NCBI RefSeq assembly: GCF_900115095.1
Contig: NZ_FOVH01000011.1
Coordinates: 297,524-361,523, forward strand
From: Actinomadura madurae
GTDB taxonomy: Bacteria > Actinomycetota > Actinomycetes > Streptosporangiales > Streptosporangiaceae
Length of the DNA: 64,000 nucleotides
Reading direction: 5' to 3'
Part shown: positions 1 through 7,252 of the stretch, piece after piece
How positions within the stretch are numbered: position 1 is the first letter of the stretch
Layout: each line of letters opens with the position of its first letter
Program-made: the position numbers and the translations under genes
Notes under the pieces: generated by a model
Databases searched by the model: none
Told to the model about the DNA's origin: nothing
Seen by the model: only the letters and a program-made list of their open reading frames with translations

Positions 1-577
1 ACTCCTGCGTGTCGTGCGGCAGGCTCGTCCAGCGGCTGACGGGGACGAGCGCGCCGAGCCAGCCGTCCGGCCCCGCCGCGCCGGGCGGCGGCTCGTACCG
101 GAACAGCTCCCACGGGATCTCGTAACCCGTCACATCAAACACGATGAGCTGCGCCCCGGCGTTCATCAACAGGTCGCGCAGCCAGCAGTTCAGGGCGAAC
201 TGGTAGCCCGACCATTCCCCGATCCAGTGGAAGAGCCGCTTCCACTCCTCGTCGGGGACGTCGGCCTTCAGCCTGCTCAGCGCGAGCTCCGGGTGGGCCT
301 GCTGCTTGTCCAGCGCGTCGCGGCCGTTGGCGCTCCGCACCTCGCCCCCGTGGTGGAAGTGCAACTCGAAGCTGCGCGGGCCGTAGGCGTTCGCCTTGAC
401 GCACAGCAGCGCGACGTCGGGCGAGAGTTCGTGGTCGAGCGGCACCCGCCGGGCGCCGAACGCCCCGGTCCGCTCGCCCAGCACGTTCGCGGCGGGCACG
501 TCCGCGGCGCCGGACGCGTCCGGACGGGGGCTCGGCTCGGGCGGGCGGCCGCCGTCGGCGCCCAGGAACTCCCGCAT
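1..577 (-). CDS. CHAT-like (caspase-superfamily) protein, 3' truncated by window edge
   Basis: The ATG at 577 lies two bases after the TGA of the upstream vWA gene, so this is the last visible gene of the operon, and its C-terminus lies beyond position 1. The 192 visible residues have a variable Pro-rich N-terminus (about 1-40). A globular segment follows with GAQLIVFDVTGYEIPWELF near residues 150-168. A strand ending in D-x-T-x-x-x-IPWEL is typical of the first half of CHAT (caspase HetF-associated) peptidase domains. The catalytic His and Cys of that family would come later and cannot be checked. If the call holds, this is the effector or protease arm of the operon. It could instead be an unrelated alpha/beta protein. 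No signal peptide or membrane segment is visible. Confidence 0.45.
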   Translation of the reverse strand, partial: MREFLGADGGRPPEPSPRPDASGAADVPAANVLGERTGAFGARRVPLDHELSPDVALLCVKANAYGPRSFELHFHHGGEVRSANGRDALDKQQAHPELALSRLKADVPDEEWKRLFHWIGEWSGYQFALNCWLRDLLMNAGAQLIVFDVTGYEIPWELFRYEPPPGAAGPDGWLGALVPVSRWTSLPHDTQE

Positions 578-579
578 CG

Positions 580-2370
580 TCACGTGCCCCCGTCCCGCGG
601 CGGAGCGATGATCACCGACCCGCCCAGGGCGTCCGCGAGCTCGAACGGCAGGCTGCCGTAGCGGCCTTCGTCCGGGGCGAGGACGGCGGTGCGGACACCG
701 GGCAGCGACCGCACCGGCGCCGCCGCCCGCAGCGCGTCCCGCACGCCGCGATCCCCGACGGGGCCGCGGACCTCGCCGAGCAGGCTGCCGTCCAGCGGGA
801 CGTTGCCCCGGCCGTCCGTCGCCACCACCAGCGACACCGGCACCGGGCCGCGGCGCAGCAGCCGGCGCAGCTCGGCGACCGCGAGGTCCAGCCCGTGCGC
901 GAGCGGGGTGGCGCGGCCGGGGCGCCGCCGCAGCGACACGGGCAGCCGCGGGTCCAGCAGCGTCCGCGCCCGGTAGCGGACGGCGGCCAGTTCCCCGGGC
1001 GTGTCCCGGTGGCCGAACTCGATCACGGTGACGGCGGCGTCGTCGCGGTGGGCCGCGCGCAGGAACGCGGCGAGGCCGGGCCCGCGGTCGAAGTGCCGCC
1101 AGCAGGAGTGGTCGAGGACGAGGACGAGCGCCGCCCCCGGCTCGGCGGCGCGCCGCGGGCGCCGCAGGTCGGCCGGGCTGATCAGCAGCCCCGGCGGCGC
1201 GTCCGGCCGGTGCGCCCGCCGGACCGCCTGGAACTTCGCCGCCTCCACCACGGTCGCGACGATCGCGAGGTCGCGGGGCCCGGACGCCGGGCGCACGCCG
1301 ACCGGACGGCCGCGCAGCCGGCCCGCCCGGGTACGGCGGCCGGGCGGCGGCCGGAGCGCGCCGAGCCGGGGCAGGGCGCCGGGATCGTCCTCCGGATACG
1401 GCCACGGGCCGGCCGCCGCGGCGTCCGGCAGCGTGACGGGCTCCCCGGTCCGCGTCGCCACCCGCCGGCCGGCCCCGGGCGCGACCGTCTCCGAGCGGGC
1501 CCGCGCCCCCGTCGGTTCCCGTTCCGGGCGGCGGGGCGCGAGGGGTCCCGGCCCGTCCGGCGGCGGCTCCGGGACCGGAGGGGTGCCGGACCCGCCGCCC
1601 GGCACGGCGATGCCGAGCAGCGCCGCCGCCTCGTCGACGTGCGCCGCTCCGGTCCGCGCCGCTCCCGCGAAGCCCGCGACCGTCCGCGCGATCCGGGCGA
1701 GCGCCAGGTCGCGCCGCCTGCCGGGGCCGGGCGGCAGCAGGACGGGGACCCGCCGCAGCGCGTCCTCCGCGAGCGGCGGACCGTCCGGGGCGGCCTCCAG
1801 CGGCGGGACCGCGTGCAACAGCGCCGACTCCTCGTCCGCCCGGGTCGTCCGGCGCACCGCGTCCGCCGCCCGCGTCCACTCCGCGAGCAGCCGTCCCGCC
1901 TCCACCCGGATAGGGAACCGGTCCAGCAGGTGCGGCGACACGGTCGCGACCTCGGCGCGGGACGCGGCGGCGAGCCACCACGTCCGGGGCCGCCACCGGC
2001 GGCTGTACCCGCGCATCTCCACCGCGGCGGCGTCGGCCCCGGCCAGCGTCACCGCGATCCGCGCCACCGCCGGGTCGGCCTGCCCGAGGTCGGGAACGAG
2101 CACCACCGCGCCGTCGGCGGCTGCGAGCGGCCCCGGCGCGAGGCGCAGCGCGTCCCCGTCCGGCCGCATCCGGACCCACAGGCCCTCGTCCGCGGACCCC
2201 GGGCCGAGCACCACCGTCGCCGGGGACCCCGGCAGGACTCCGGTGAGCAGCCGCGCGAGCGGGGCCAGCAGGAAGGGGTCGAGGTCGTAGAACAGCACAC
2301 CGCCCAGCCGGGGGTCCGCCGCCAGACAGCTCAGCAGCGTGCGCACCCGGTCGAGCGCGGCCACCCTCAC
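580..2370 (-). CDS. ChlD-like protein: degenerate AAA+ domain plus C-terminal vWA domain
   Basis: 596 aa from a GTG whose GTGA overlaps the stop of the AAA+ gene. The N-terminal 200 residues look like an AAA+ fold without a Walker A. A sensor-like stretch, LAAASRAEVATVSPHLLDRF, parallels the equivalent segment of the neighbouring ATPase (GTMNPDEGSLRPQLLDRF). A Pro/Arg-rich linker (about 265-370) follows, then a vWA domain (about 375-580) with VLVLDHSCW at the MIDAS position, a Thr after RPGRA, and VVATDGRGN. Degenerate AAA+, acidic/Pro linker and vWA is the domain order of the D subunit of magnesium chelatase. The third MIDAS residue (DxSxS) is Trp, so metal binding may be altered. It probably forms a ring with the adjacent ATPase; the substrate is unknown. 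Confidence 0.75.
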   Translation of the reverse strand: MRVAALDRVRTLLSCLAADPRLGGVLFYDLDPFLLAPLARLLTGVLPGSPATVVLGPGSADEGLWVRMRPDGDALRLAPGPLAAADGAVVLVPDLGQADPAVARIAVTLAGADAAAVEMRGYSRRWRPRTWWLAAASRAEVATVSPHLLDRFPIRVEAGRLLAEWTRAADAVRRTTRADEESALLHAVPPLEAAPDGPPLAEDALRRVPVLLPPGPGRRRDLALARIARTVAGFAGAARTGAAHVDEAAALLGIAVPGGGSGTPPVPEPPPDGPGPLAPRRPEREPTGARARSETVAPGAGRRVATRTGEPVTLPDAAAAGPWPYPEDDPGALPRLGALRPPPGRRTRAGRLRGRPVGVRPASGPRDLAIVATVVEAAKFQAVRRAHRPDAPPGLLISPADLRRPRRAAEPGAALVLVLDHSCWRHFDRGPGLAAFLRAAHRDDAAVTVIEFGHRDTPGELAAVRYRARTLLDPRLPVSLRRRPGRATPLAHGLDLAVAELRRLLRRGPVPVSLVVATDGRGNVPLDGSLLGEVRGPVGDRGVRDALRAAAPVRSLPGVRTAVLAPDEGRYGSLPFELADALGGSVIIAPPRDGGT

Positions 2371-3314
2371 GCCCCCCGGAGCCGTGCCACGACCCGGCCG
2401 GCCTCCTCCGGGCCCCAGTCCGGCAGCCGCCCGGAATGGTCGCTCGACCTGCGGTGCACCAGCGCGGGCCGGGCGACCTCCGCGACATGCCCGGCGGTGA
2501 CCTCCGGCGCGCCGTCGAGGGCCGCGCGGGCGCGCGCCGCGCGGGCCAGCACCAGCTCGCCGCGGTGCCCGGCGAGCCCGAACTCCTTCGCGACCCGCGC
2601 GCAGCCCGCGAGCACCCCAGCGGCGAAGCGGACCTTCCCGACCCGCCGCTTCGCCGCGTCCAGCGCGGCCCGCGTCTCCAGGTCACGCTGCCTCGCCTCC
2701 GCCACTCGCGCGGAATCCGGGTCGTCCTGGAAGGTCAGCACCGCGTCCATGATCTCGGCGCGGCGGTCCGCGTCGTTCTCCGGCCGCACCTCGGCGACCA
2801 GCCCGAACCGGTCGAGCAGCTGGGGGCGCAGGCTGCCCTCGTCCGGGTTCATCGTGCCGACCAGCGTGAACCGCGCGGGAACGGCCTTCGCCGCGAGGTT
2901 GTCGCGCTCGACGTTGAGCACGCCCGTGGAGACGACGTCCAGGATGATGTTCACCAGGTAGTCGTCGAGCAGGTTGACCTCGTCGATGTAGAGGATGCCG
3001 GCCTCGGACCTGGACGCCTCCAGAAGCAGCCCGTCCTGCGGCTCCGGGTCCCCCTTCATCAGCTTGTCGATCTTCCAGCCGCCGAGCACCCGGTCGTCGG
3101 TGGCGCCGATCGGCAGCGTGACCGGGAGCTCGCCGGTCAGCATCAGCGTGAACGCGCGGACCGTGGTGGTCTTGGCGGTGCCGCGCTGCCCGGTCGCCAG
3201 CACGCCGCCGACGGCGTCCGCGACGTAGGCGATCTCCAGGGCCGAGCGCAGCTCCTCCTGGCCGACGATCATCGAGTACGGCAGGACTGTGGACGCGGGA
3301 TCCGGATCGGTCAC
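2367..3314 (-). CDS. ChlI/BchI-like AAA+ ATPase (MoxR/chelatase clade)
   Basis: 315 aa from GTG 3314, which overlaps the upstream stop as GTGA and has GGAACAG 3-9 nt upstream. Walker A is GQRGTAKTTTVRAF, with the GTAK variant common in actinobacterial chelatase I-like subunits. The helix-2 insert LPIGATDDRVLGG, Walker B ILYIDEVNLLDD, sensor 1 GTMNPDEGSLRPQLLDRF and a C-terminal helical lid are all present. The insert and EVNLLDD sequence place it with Mg/Co-chelatase I subunits within the MoxR-like AAA+ group. It should hydrolyse ATP and work with the ChlD-like protein encoded next. No large H/CobN subunit is nearby, so a tetrapyrrole substrate is not supported. Confidence 0.88.
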   Translation of the reverse strand: MTDPDPASTVLPYSMIVGQEELRSALEIAYVADAVGGVLATGQRGTAKTTTVRAFTLMLTGELPVTLPIGATDDRVLGGWKIDKLMKGDPEPQDGLLLEASRSEAGILYIDEVNLLDDYLVNIILDVVSTGVLNVERDNLAAKAVPARFTLVGTMNPDEGSLRPQLLDRFGLVAEVRPENDADRRAEIMDAVLTFQDDPDSARVAEARQRDLETRAALDAAKRRVGKVRFAAGVLAGCARVAKEFGLAGHRGELVLARAARARAALDGAPEVTAGHVAEVARPALVHRRSSDHSGRLPDWGPEEAGRVVARLRGA

Positions 3315-4270
3315 TTCTGTTCCTTGTGGACGATGTAGCTCTCGTTCGGGTTGCCGGCGAACTCCATGGCCTCGTCGAGCGGGACGCCCTGCCGCCAGTG
3401 GTCGCACCAGTCCTCGTTCAGGGCGCGCTCCTCCTTCAGGTCCTTCGGGAGTTTCACGCGCAACGCGCCGAACAGTTCCGCACGGTGCAGGTCGAACGCC
3501 ACCGAGACGGTCTCGGCGTAGGCGAGGGCGGCGTGCACGGCGCCCCGGTAGGACAGCCAGGCCAGCGCCGCCGGGACGAGCGCCAGCGGCCACCACCAGC
3601 CCGAGCCCAGTAGCAGGACGCCCGTCGCGACCGCCGTGACCGCCAGGGTCACCGCCATCCGGGCGGCGAGGTCGAGGCCGTCGCGGCGGTCGTCGACCAG
3701 CTCGCGGACCCGCTCCCCGAGCAGCGGGTACAGCCGCGGCCACGCCACGACCGCGTCGACGCCGTAGTGGCGTCCGGCGCCGTCCTCCATGGCGGTGAGC
3801 GCGTTGCCGAGCGCGGTCGGCCGCAGGAGGTGGTCCGGTGCCGGGAAGCGGCGGCGCAGCTCGTGGCCCTTCTCCCCGGCCCGCTGGATCTCCTCCTGCG
3901 CCGGCGCCGGGCCGGACGGCGCCGCGTCCTCGCGAAGGCGGTTCCGCCGCCTCTTCTGGCCTCGCAGCAGCAGCGACGAGAAGGGAAGCCACGGTCCCGT
4001 GCCTTCGAGCATCCTCATCATCGCGAGCTGGAACGGCTGGAGGACGACGGCCACGATCGTCAGGGCGAGGACCAGCAGGACCACCTCGCCGAGGCCCAGC
4101 CCGGCCGCCGTCCGCCACGCCGCGCCGAACTCCAGCGGCCCCCACGCGCCCGCCCACACCAGCGTCAGCAGCCAGAGCGCCGCCGCGTACACCGGGAAGT
4201 AGCCGATCAGGACGAACCGCCGGCCGAACCCGGAGTCCGACGGCGCCTTGAGAACCGCGTCGAGCTTCAC
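3311..4270 (-). CDS. Membrane protein of the chelatase-like operon
   Basis: 319 aa from GTG 4270, which overlaps the TGA of the zinc-ribbon gene. Four likely transmembrane helices form two pairs: about 18-45 (VLIGYFPVYAAALWLLTLVWAG) and 58-85 (VVLLVLALTIVAVVLQP), then about 205-225 (MAVTLAVTAVATGVLLLG) and 228-250. An Arg/Lys-rich cytoplasmic segment (RGQKRRRNR) and a long loop lie between the pairs, and the C-terminal 60 residues are soluble and charged. I do not recognise the family. Its position suggests it tethers the AAA+/vWA pair to the membrane or receives a signal for it. No catalytic motif is visible. Confidence 0.7.
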   Translation of the reverse strand: MKLDAVLKAPSDSGFGRRFVLIGYFPVYAAALWLLTLVWAGAWGPLEFGAAWRTAAGLGLGEVVLLVLALTIVAVVLQPFQLAMMRMLEGTGPWLPFSSLLLRGQKRRRNRLREDAAPSGPAPAQEEIQRAGEKGHELRRRFPAPDHLLRPTALGNALTAMEDGAGRHYGVDAVVAWPRLYPLLGERVRELVDDRRDGLDLAARMAVTLAVTAVATGVLLLGSGWWWPLALVPAALAWLSYRGAVHAALAYAETVSVAFDLHRAELFGALRVKLPKDLKEERALNEDWCDHWRQGVPLDEAMEFAGNPNESYIVHKEQK

Positions 4271-4776
4271 CGGACCGCCCCGGTGAACGCCATCGGGCCG
4301 TGGCCGCTCGCGCACTCCGGCGGGAAGCGCTCGTCGTGGAAGGACCGGTGGGCGCGCTCCCCGCATCCGGGCCGCGTGCAGCCGTAGACCAGGAGCCGGT
4401 ACCGGGTGGAGCGTCCCGGAAGCCCCGCCCGGTCGGACTCGCCGAGGCCGGCGGCGGGCGTCCCGGCGGTCGCGGGCGCGGCGAGCACCTTCTCGCGGGG
4501 GGCGACCGCGACCCGCCGGCCGTCCCGGACGAGGATGATCCGGGTCAGGTCGGGCGCCTCCTCGAACCGGGCGCGCAGGCGGCGGCGCACCTCGACGGCC
4601 TTGAGGCCCTCGGCGTACTCCATCTCGGCGCCGTCCGGCTCCCGGTCGAGGGACACGCGGTCGCGGACCGCCGGATCCGTGAACGTCGCGACCCTCGACT
4701 GGGCCGCCTTCAACTCCTGATCGTCCAATCCGCCACCCCTCGACCACGCAGCGTCTGCGGCCGACCACTTTTCCAC
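4267..4776 (-). CDS. Small protein with C-terminal zinc-ribbon-like motif; first gene of operon
   Basis: 169 aa from a GTG at 4776; the start is uncertain because no strong ribosome site is visible. Residues 30-110 form a charged alpha/beta region (EVRRRLRARFEEAPDLTRIILVRDGRRVAVAP). Near the C-terminus the pattern YGCTRPGCGERAH...ECASGHG gives C-x4-C and C-x3-H pairs that could bind zinc. The family is not recognised. As the promoter-proximal gene, coupled by overlapping stop/start codons to the membrane protein, it may be a sensor or adaptor. The upstream gap (4777-4843) holds a TTTTCCAC/GTGGGAAAA inverted repeat and a 14-bp palindrome. Confidence 0.6.
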   Translation of the reverse strand: MEKWSAADAAWSRGGGLDDQELKAAQSRVATFTDPAVRDRVSLDREPDGAEMEYAEGLKAVEVRRRLRARFEEAPDLTRIILVRDGRRVAVAPREKVLAAPATAGTPAAGLGESDRAGLPGRSTRYRLLVYGCTRPGCGERAHRSFHDERFPPECASGHGPMAFTGAVR

Positions 4777-4817
4777 CCATCCGGCACGCGGACGTGGGAA
4801 AAGGACGCAGAACCGGA

Positions 4818-4831
4818 GACCGGTACCGGTC
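4818..4831. promoter_or_regulatory. 14-bp perfect palindrome upstream of the chelatase-like operon
   Basis: GACCGGTACCGGTC is a perfect palindrome in the 67-bp gap between the zinc-ribbon gene start (4776) and the ParA-like gene stop (4844), about 42 bp upstream of the operon's first codon. It could be an operator for the operon. Short GC-rich palindromes also occur by chance in such DNA. Confidence 0.3.
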
Positions 4832-4843
4832 GTGGCGGGACGG

Positions 4844-7081
4844 TCAGGTCTGCGGGCGCTGGTAGGCGAAGCCGTCGCCGACCACGGCGGCGAGGGTCAG
4901 GTAGGCCTCGCGGGTCCCGGGGGCGAGCTGCTCCAGCTCGACCTCGGCGCCCTCTTCCAGGTGGTCGTCGTAGGGGATGCGGACGACGGCGCGGCAGCGG
5001 CTCTCGAAGTGGGACTGGAGCTTGTCCAGGTCGACCTGGCTGCGGGTGCGGTTGCGGACCATCGACAGCACGACGACGCCGTTGCGGACGAGGTGGCCGT
5101 GGTCGTGCGCCTCCAGCCAGTCGAGGGTCGCGCTCGCGGAGCGGGCACCGTCCACCGACGGGGAGCTGACCAGGACGAGCTGGTCGGCCAGGCTCAGCAC
5201 GCCCGCCATCGCCGAGTGCAGCAGGCCGGTGCCGCAGTCGGTGATGCAGACCGAGTAGTACTGCTCCAGGACGACGGCGACGGCGGCGTAGTCGTCGGCG
5301 CTGAACGCCTCGCTGACCGCCGGGTCGCGGTCGGACGCGAGGATCTCCAGGCGCGCCTCGTTCTGCGAGGTGAACGCGCGGACGTCGGCGTACCGGTGGA
5401 TCTGCTCGCGGTTGTTCAGCAGGTCGCGGACGGTCGCGGCGGTCTCCAGCCGGACCTTGTCCGACAGGGTCCCGCGGTCGGGGTTGGCGTCCACCGCGAT
5501 GACCCGGTCGCCGCGCAGCGACCCCAGCATCGAGCCGAGGCCGGTCGTCGTGGTCGTCTTGCCGACGCCGCCCTTCAGCGACATCACCGCCACCCGGTGG
5601 TGCCCGCCCGTCACGGGGGTGCGCGCCCGCGCGACGAGGTCCTTGCGGCGCAGGTCGTTCTGCGACTCGCCGGGGTGGATGTTGCCGGCGGTCGCCTTGT
5701 AGACCGCGCGCCGCCAGCCGGAGGACGGCGCGATCTTGCGCTCGCCGAGCAGGTTCTCGGAGCTGAGGTTCTCGGTGCTCTGCGGTCCGGACTGGTGCTG
5801 CTGGACGGACTGGTCCGGCTGCATCATCTGGTTGAGCGTGTGCGGGTACTGCGACTGGTCCTGCGGAGACCCGCCGGGGTACCCGTAGCCCGGCTGCGGG
5901 TACGGCTGCCCGGTGTTGGGGTCAACGGGCGGGTACGGCTGGCCCGTGTTCGGATCCACCGGCGGGTACGGCTGGCCGGTGTTGGGATCGACGGGCGGAT
6001 AGGGCTGGCCGGTGTTCGGGTCGACCGGCGGGTACGGCTGGCCGGTGTTCGGGTCAACGGGCGGGTACGGCTGGCCCGTGTTGGGATCGACGGGCGGGTA
6101 CGGCTGGCCGGTGTTCGGATCGACCGGCGGATAGGGCTGGCCGGTGTTGGGGTCGACCGGCGGGTACGGCTGGCCCGTGTTGGGGTCGACCGGTGGGTAG
6201 GGCTGGGCGCCGGGGGGCGGCGGGGGCGGGTACGGGCGGCCCATGTTCGGGTCCATCGGCGGGTACGGCTGAGGGACCGCGCCGGGGTCCTGCTGGTACA
6301 TCTGGCCCGTCGAGGGGTCGGCGGGCGGGTACGGCTGGGCGCCGGCGTTGGGGTCGGGCTGCCACGGCTGACCCGTCACGGGGTCCACGGACGGGAACGG
6401 CTGCTGCTCCATGGGCGTGAACCGCCGGCCGGCCGCCGCCGGGTCGGCGGGCGGGAAGGGCTGCGCGTTCGGGTCCGGTGGCATGGGACGGCCCGTGTTC
6501 GGGTCGATCGGCACGTACGGCTGGCCCGAGGCGTCCGTGTCCTGGGGAAACGGCTGGCCCGTGGCGGGGTCGACGGGCGGCTGGTAGGGCTGGCCGGCGG
6601 CGTCCTGCGGCGGGGCCTGCTCGGACGGGTACGGCGGAAGCTGGTCGAGGGGCGGGGTCGCGTTGCCGTTGACCTCGTACGGCGACGGCTGCTGCCCCTG
6701 CTCGCCCGGCTGGCCCTGCCCGTAGCCCTGGTAGCCGCCCATGCCCGCGTACGGCGGCGGGAGCATCCCGCCGTCGAACGGCTGCGGCATCGGGCCGCCG
6801 TCGTACGGCGGAGGCATCGGGGGCCCGAACGCGTCATCACCCGGCTGACCCTGGAACGTGGGGGGCGCGGCGAGCCAGGGGCTGCTGTTCGGATCGGTCT
6901 GCTCGGCCTGCTCGGCCGGCGGCTCGGCGGGGGGCGGGGCGTTCTCCTGCTCGCCGGTGTTCTCCTCCGAGGCCTTCTCCGCCTCGGGGACGGGGGACGG
7001 CCCGGTCGTCTCTCCGCTCATCGCGTCCAGTGAGGCCAGCCGCTCCTCCAGGGACCGCCCGTCGTGCTCGTTCCTCGCCAC
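4844..7081 (-). CDS. ParA/MinD-like ATPase with long Pro/Gln-rich repeat N-terminus (EspI-like)
   Basis: 745 aa from GTG 7081, chosen because GGGGGAAG sits 5-12 nt upstream. Residues 1-430 are low-complexity and Pro/Gln/Tyr/Gly-rich, including nine identical copies of an 11-residue unit (PPVDPNTGQPY). The C-terminal 260 residues are a deviant-Walker ATPase with SLKGGVGKTTTT, VIAVDANPDRGTLSD and a switch-like CITDCGTGLLH. This layout matches the MinD/ParA-like ATPases of type VII (ESX) systems such as EspI. No ESX genes are visible nearby, so the role is open: secretion control, polar positioning or plasmid-like partition. It is divergent from the quinone oxidoreductase gene across a 171-bp gap. 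Confidence 0.85.
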   Translation of the reverse strand: MARNEHDGRSLEERLASLDAMSGETTGPSPVPEAEKASEENTGEQENAPPPAEPPAEQAEQTDPNSSPWLAAPPTFQGQPGDDAFGPPMPPPYDGGPMPQPFDGGMLPPPYAGMGGYQGYGQGQPGEQGQQPSPYEVNGNATPPLDQLPPYPSEQAPPQDAAGQPYQPPVDPATGQPFPQDTDASGQPYVPIDPNTGRPMPPDPNAQPFPPADPAAAGRRFTPMEQQPFPSVDPVTGQPWQPDPNAGAQPYPPADPSTGQMYQQDPGAVPQPYPPMDPNMGRPYPPPPPPGAQPYPPVDPNTGQPYPPVDPNTGQPYPPVDPNTGQPYPPVDPNTGQPYPPVDPNTGQPYPPVDPNTGQPYPPVDPNTGQPYPPVDPNTGQPYPPVDPNTGQPYPQPGYGYPGGSPQDQSQYPHTLNQMMQPDQSVQQHQSGPQSTENLSSENLLGERKIAPSSGWRRAVYKATAGNIHPGESQNDLRRKDLVARARTPVTGGHHRVAVMSLKGGVGKTTTTTGLGSMLGSLRGDRVIAVDANPDRGTLSDKVRLETAATVRDLLNNREQIHRYADVRAFTSQNEARLEILASDRDPAVSEAFSADDYAAVAVVLEQYYSVCITDCGTGLLHSAMAGVLSLADQLVLVSSPSVDGARSASATLDWLEAHDHGHLVRNGVVVLSMVRNRTRSQVDLDKLQSHFESRCRAVVRIPYDDHLEEGAEVELEQLAPGTREAYLTLAAVVGDGFAYQRPQT
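5911..6207 (-). repeat. Nine tandem 33-bp coding repeats (11-residue unit)
   Basis: Nine consecutive units encode PPVDPNTGQPY with no amino-acid change. The DNA units differ at synonymous third positions (for example GGGTCAACG, GGATCCACC, GGATCGACG). Variation at silent sites with strict protein conservation indicates selection on the peptide rather than very recent slippage. Imperfect units continue upstream in the protein (DPATGQPFP, DPNTGRPMP, DPSTGQMYQ). Confidence 0.9.
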
Positions 7082-7239
7082 CGTTCTTCCCCCTAGGGCA
7101 CGCCTCTGTTGATTACACGGAGCAGGTGGGCAAATTGGCCCCCACGCAGGATACCTGTGCGCCAATACCACGCATCCCACGAGTAGATCGCCATTGCCGC
7201 GAAGAAGTTCGAGGTTCCGGGCGCCTTGGACGCGCCCGG

Positions 7240-7245
7240 TAGCGT
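7240..7245 (+). promoter_or_regulatory. Leaderless -10 (TAGCGT) for the quinone oxidoreductase gene
   Basis: TAGCGT followed by 7 nt and then ATG 7253, with no Shine-Dalgarno before the ATG. This geometry places the transcription start on the start codon. Confidence 0.55.
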
Positions 7246-7252
7246 GATCGGT

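Noticed and set aside
895..2961. Long open frames opposite the ChlD/ChlI-like genes and many others (for example 4832-7033 plus, 14110-15460 plus, 47012-49450 plus)
   Set aside because: They are antisense to genes with clear domains and consist of Arg/Pro/Gly/Ala-rich low-complexity sequence, the expected by-product of high third-position GC.
2367..3314. Magnesium or cobalt chelatase I subunit with a tetrapyrrole role
   Set aside because: The ATPase is ChlI-like, but no CobN/ChlH or cobalamin/chlorophyll gene is present and the neighbours are unrelated to tetrapyrroles.
5911..6207. CRISPR-like or non-coding repeat
   Set aside because: The 33-bp units are in frame within the ParA-like gene and vary only at silent positions.
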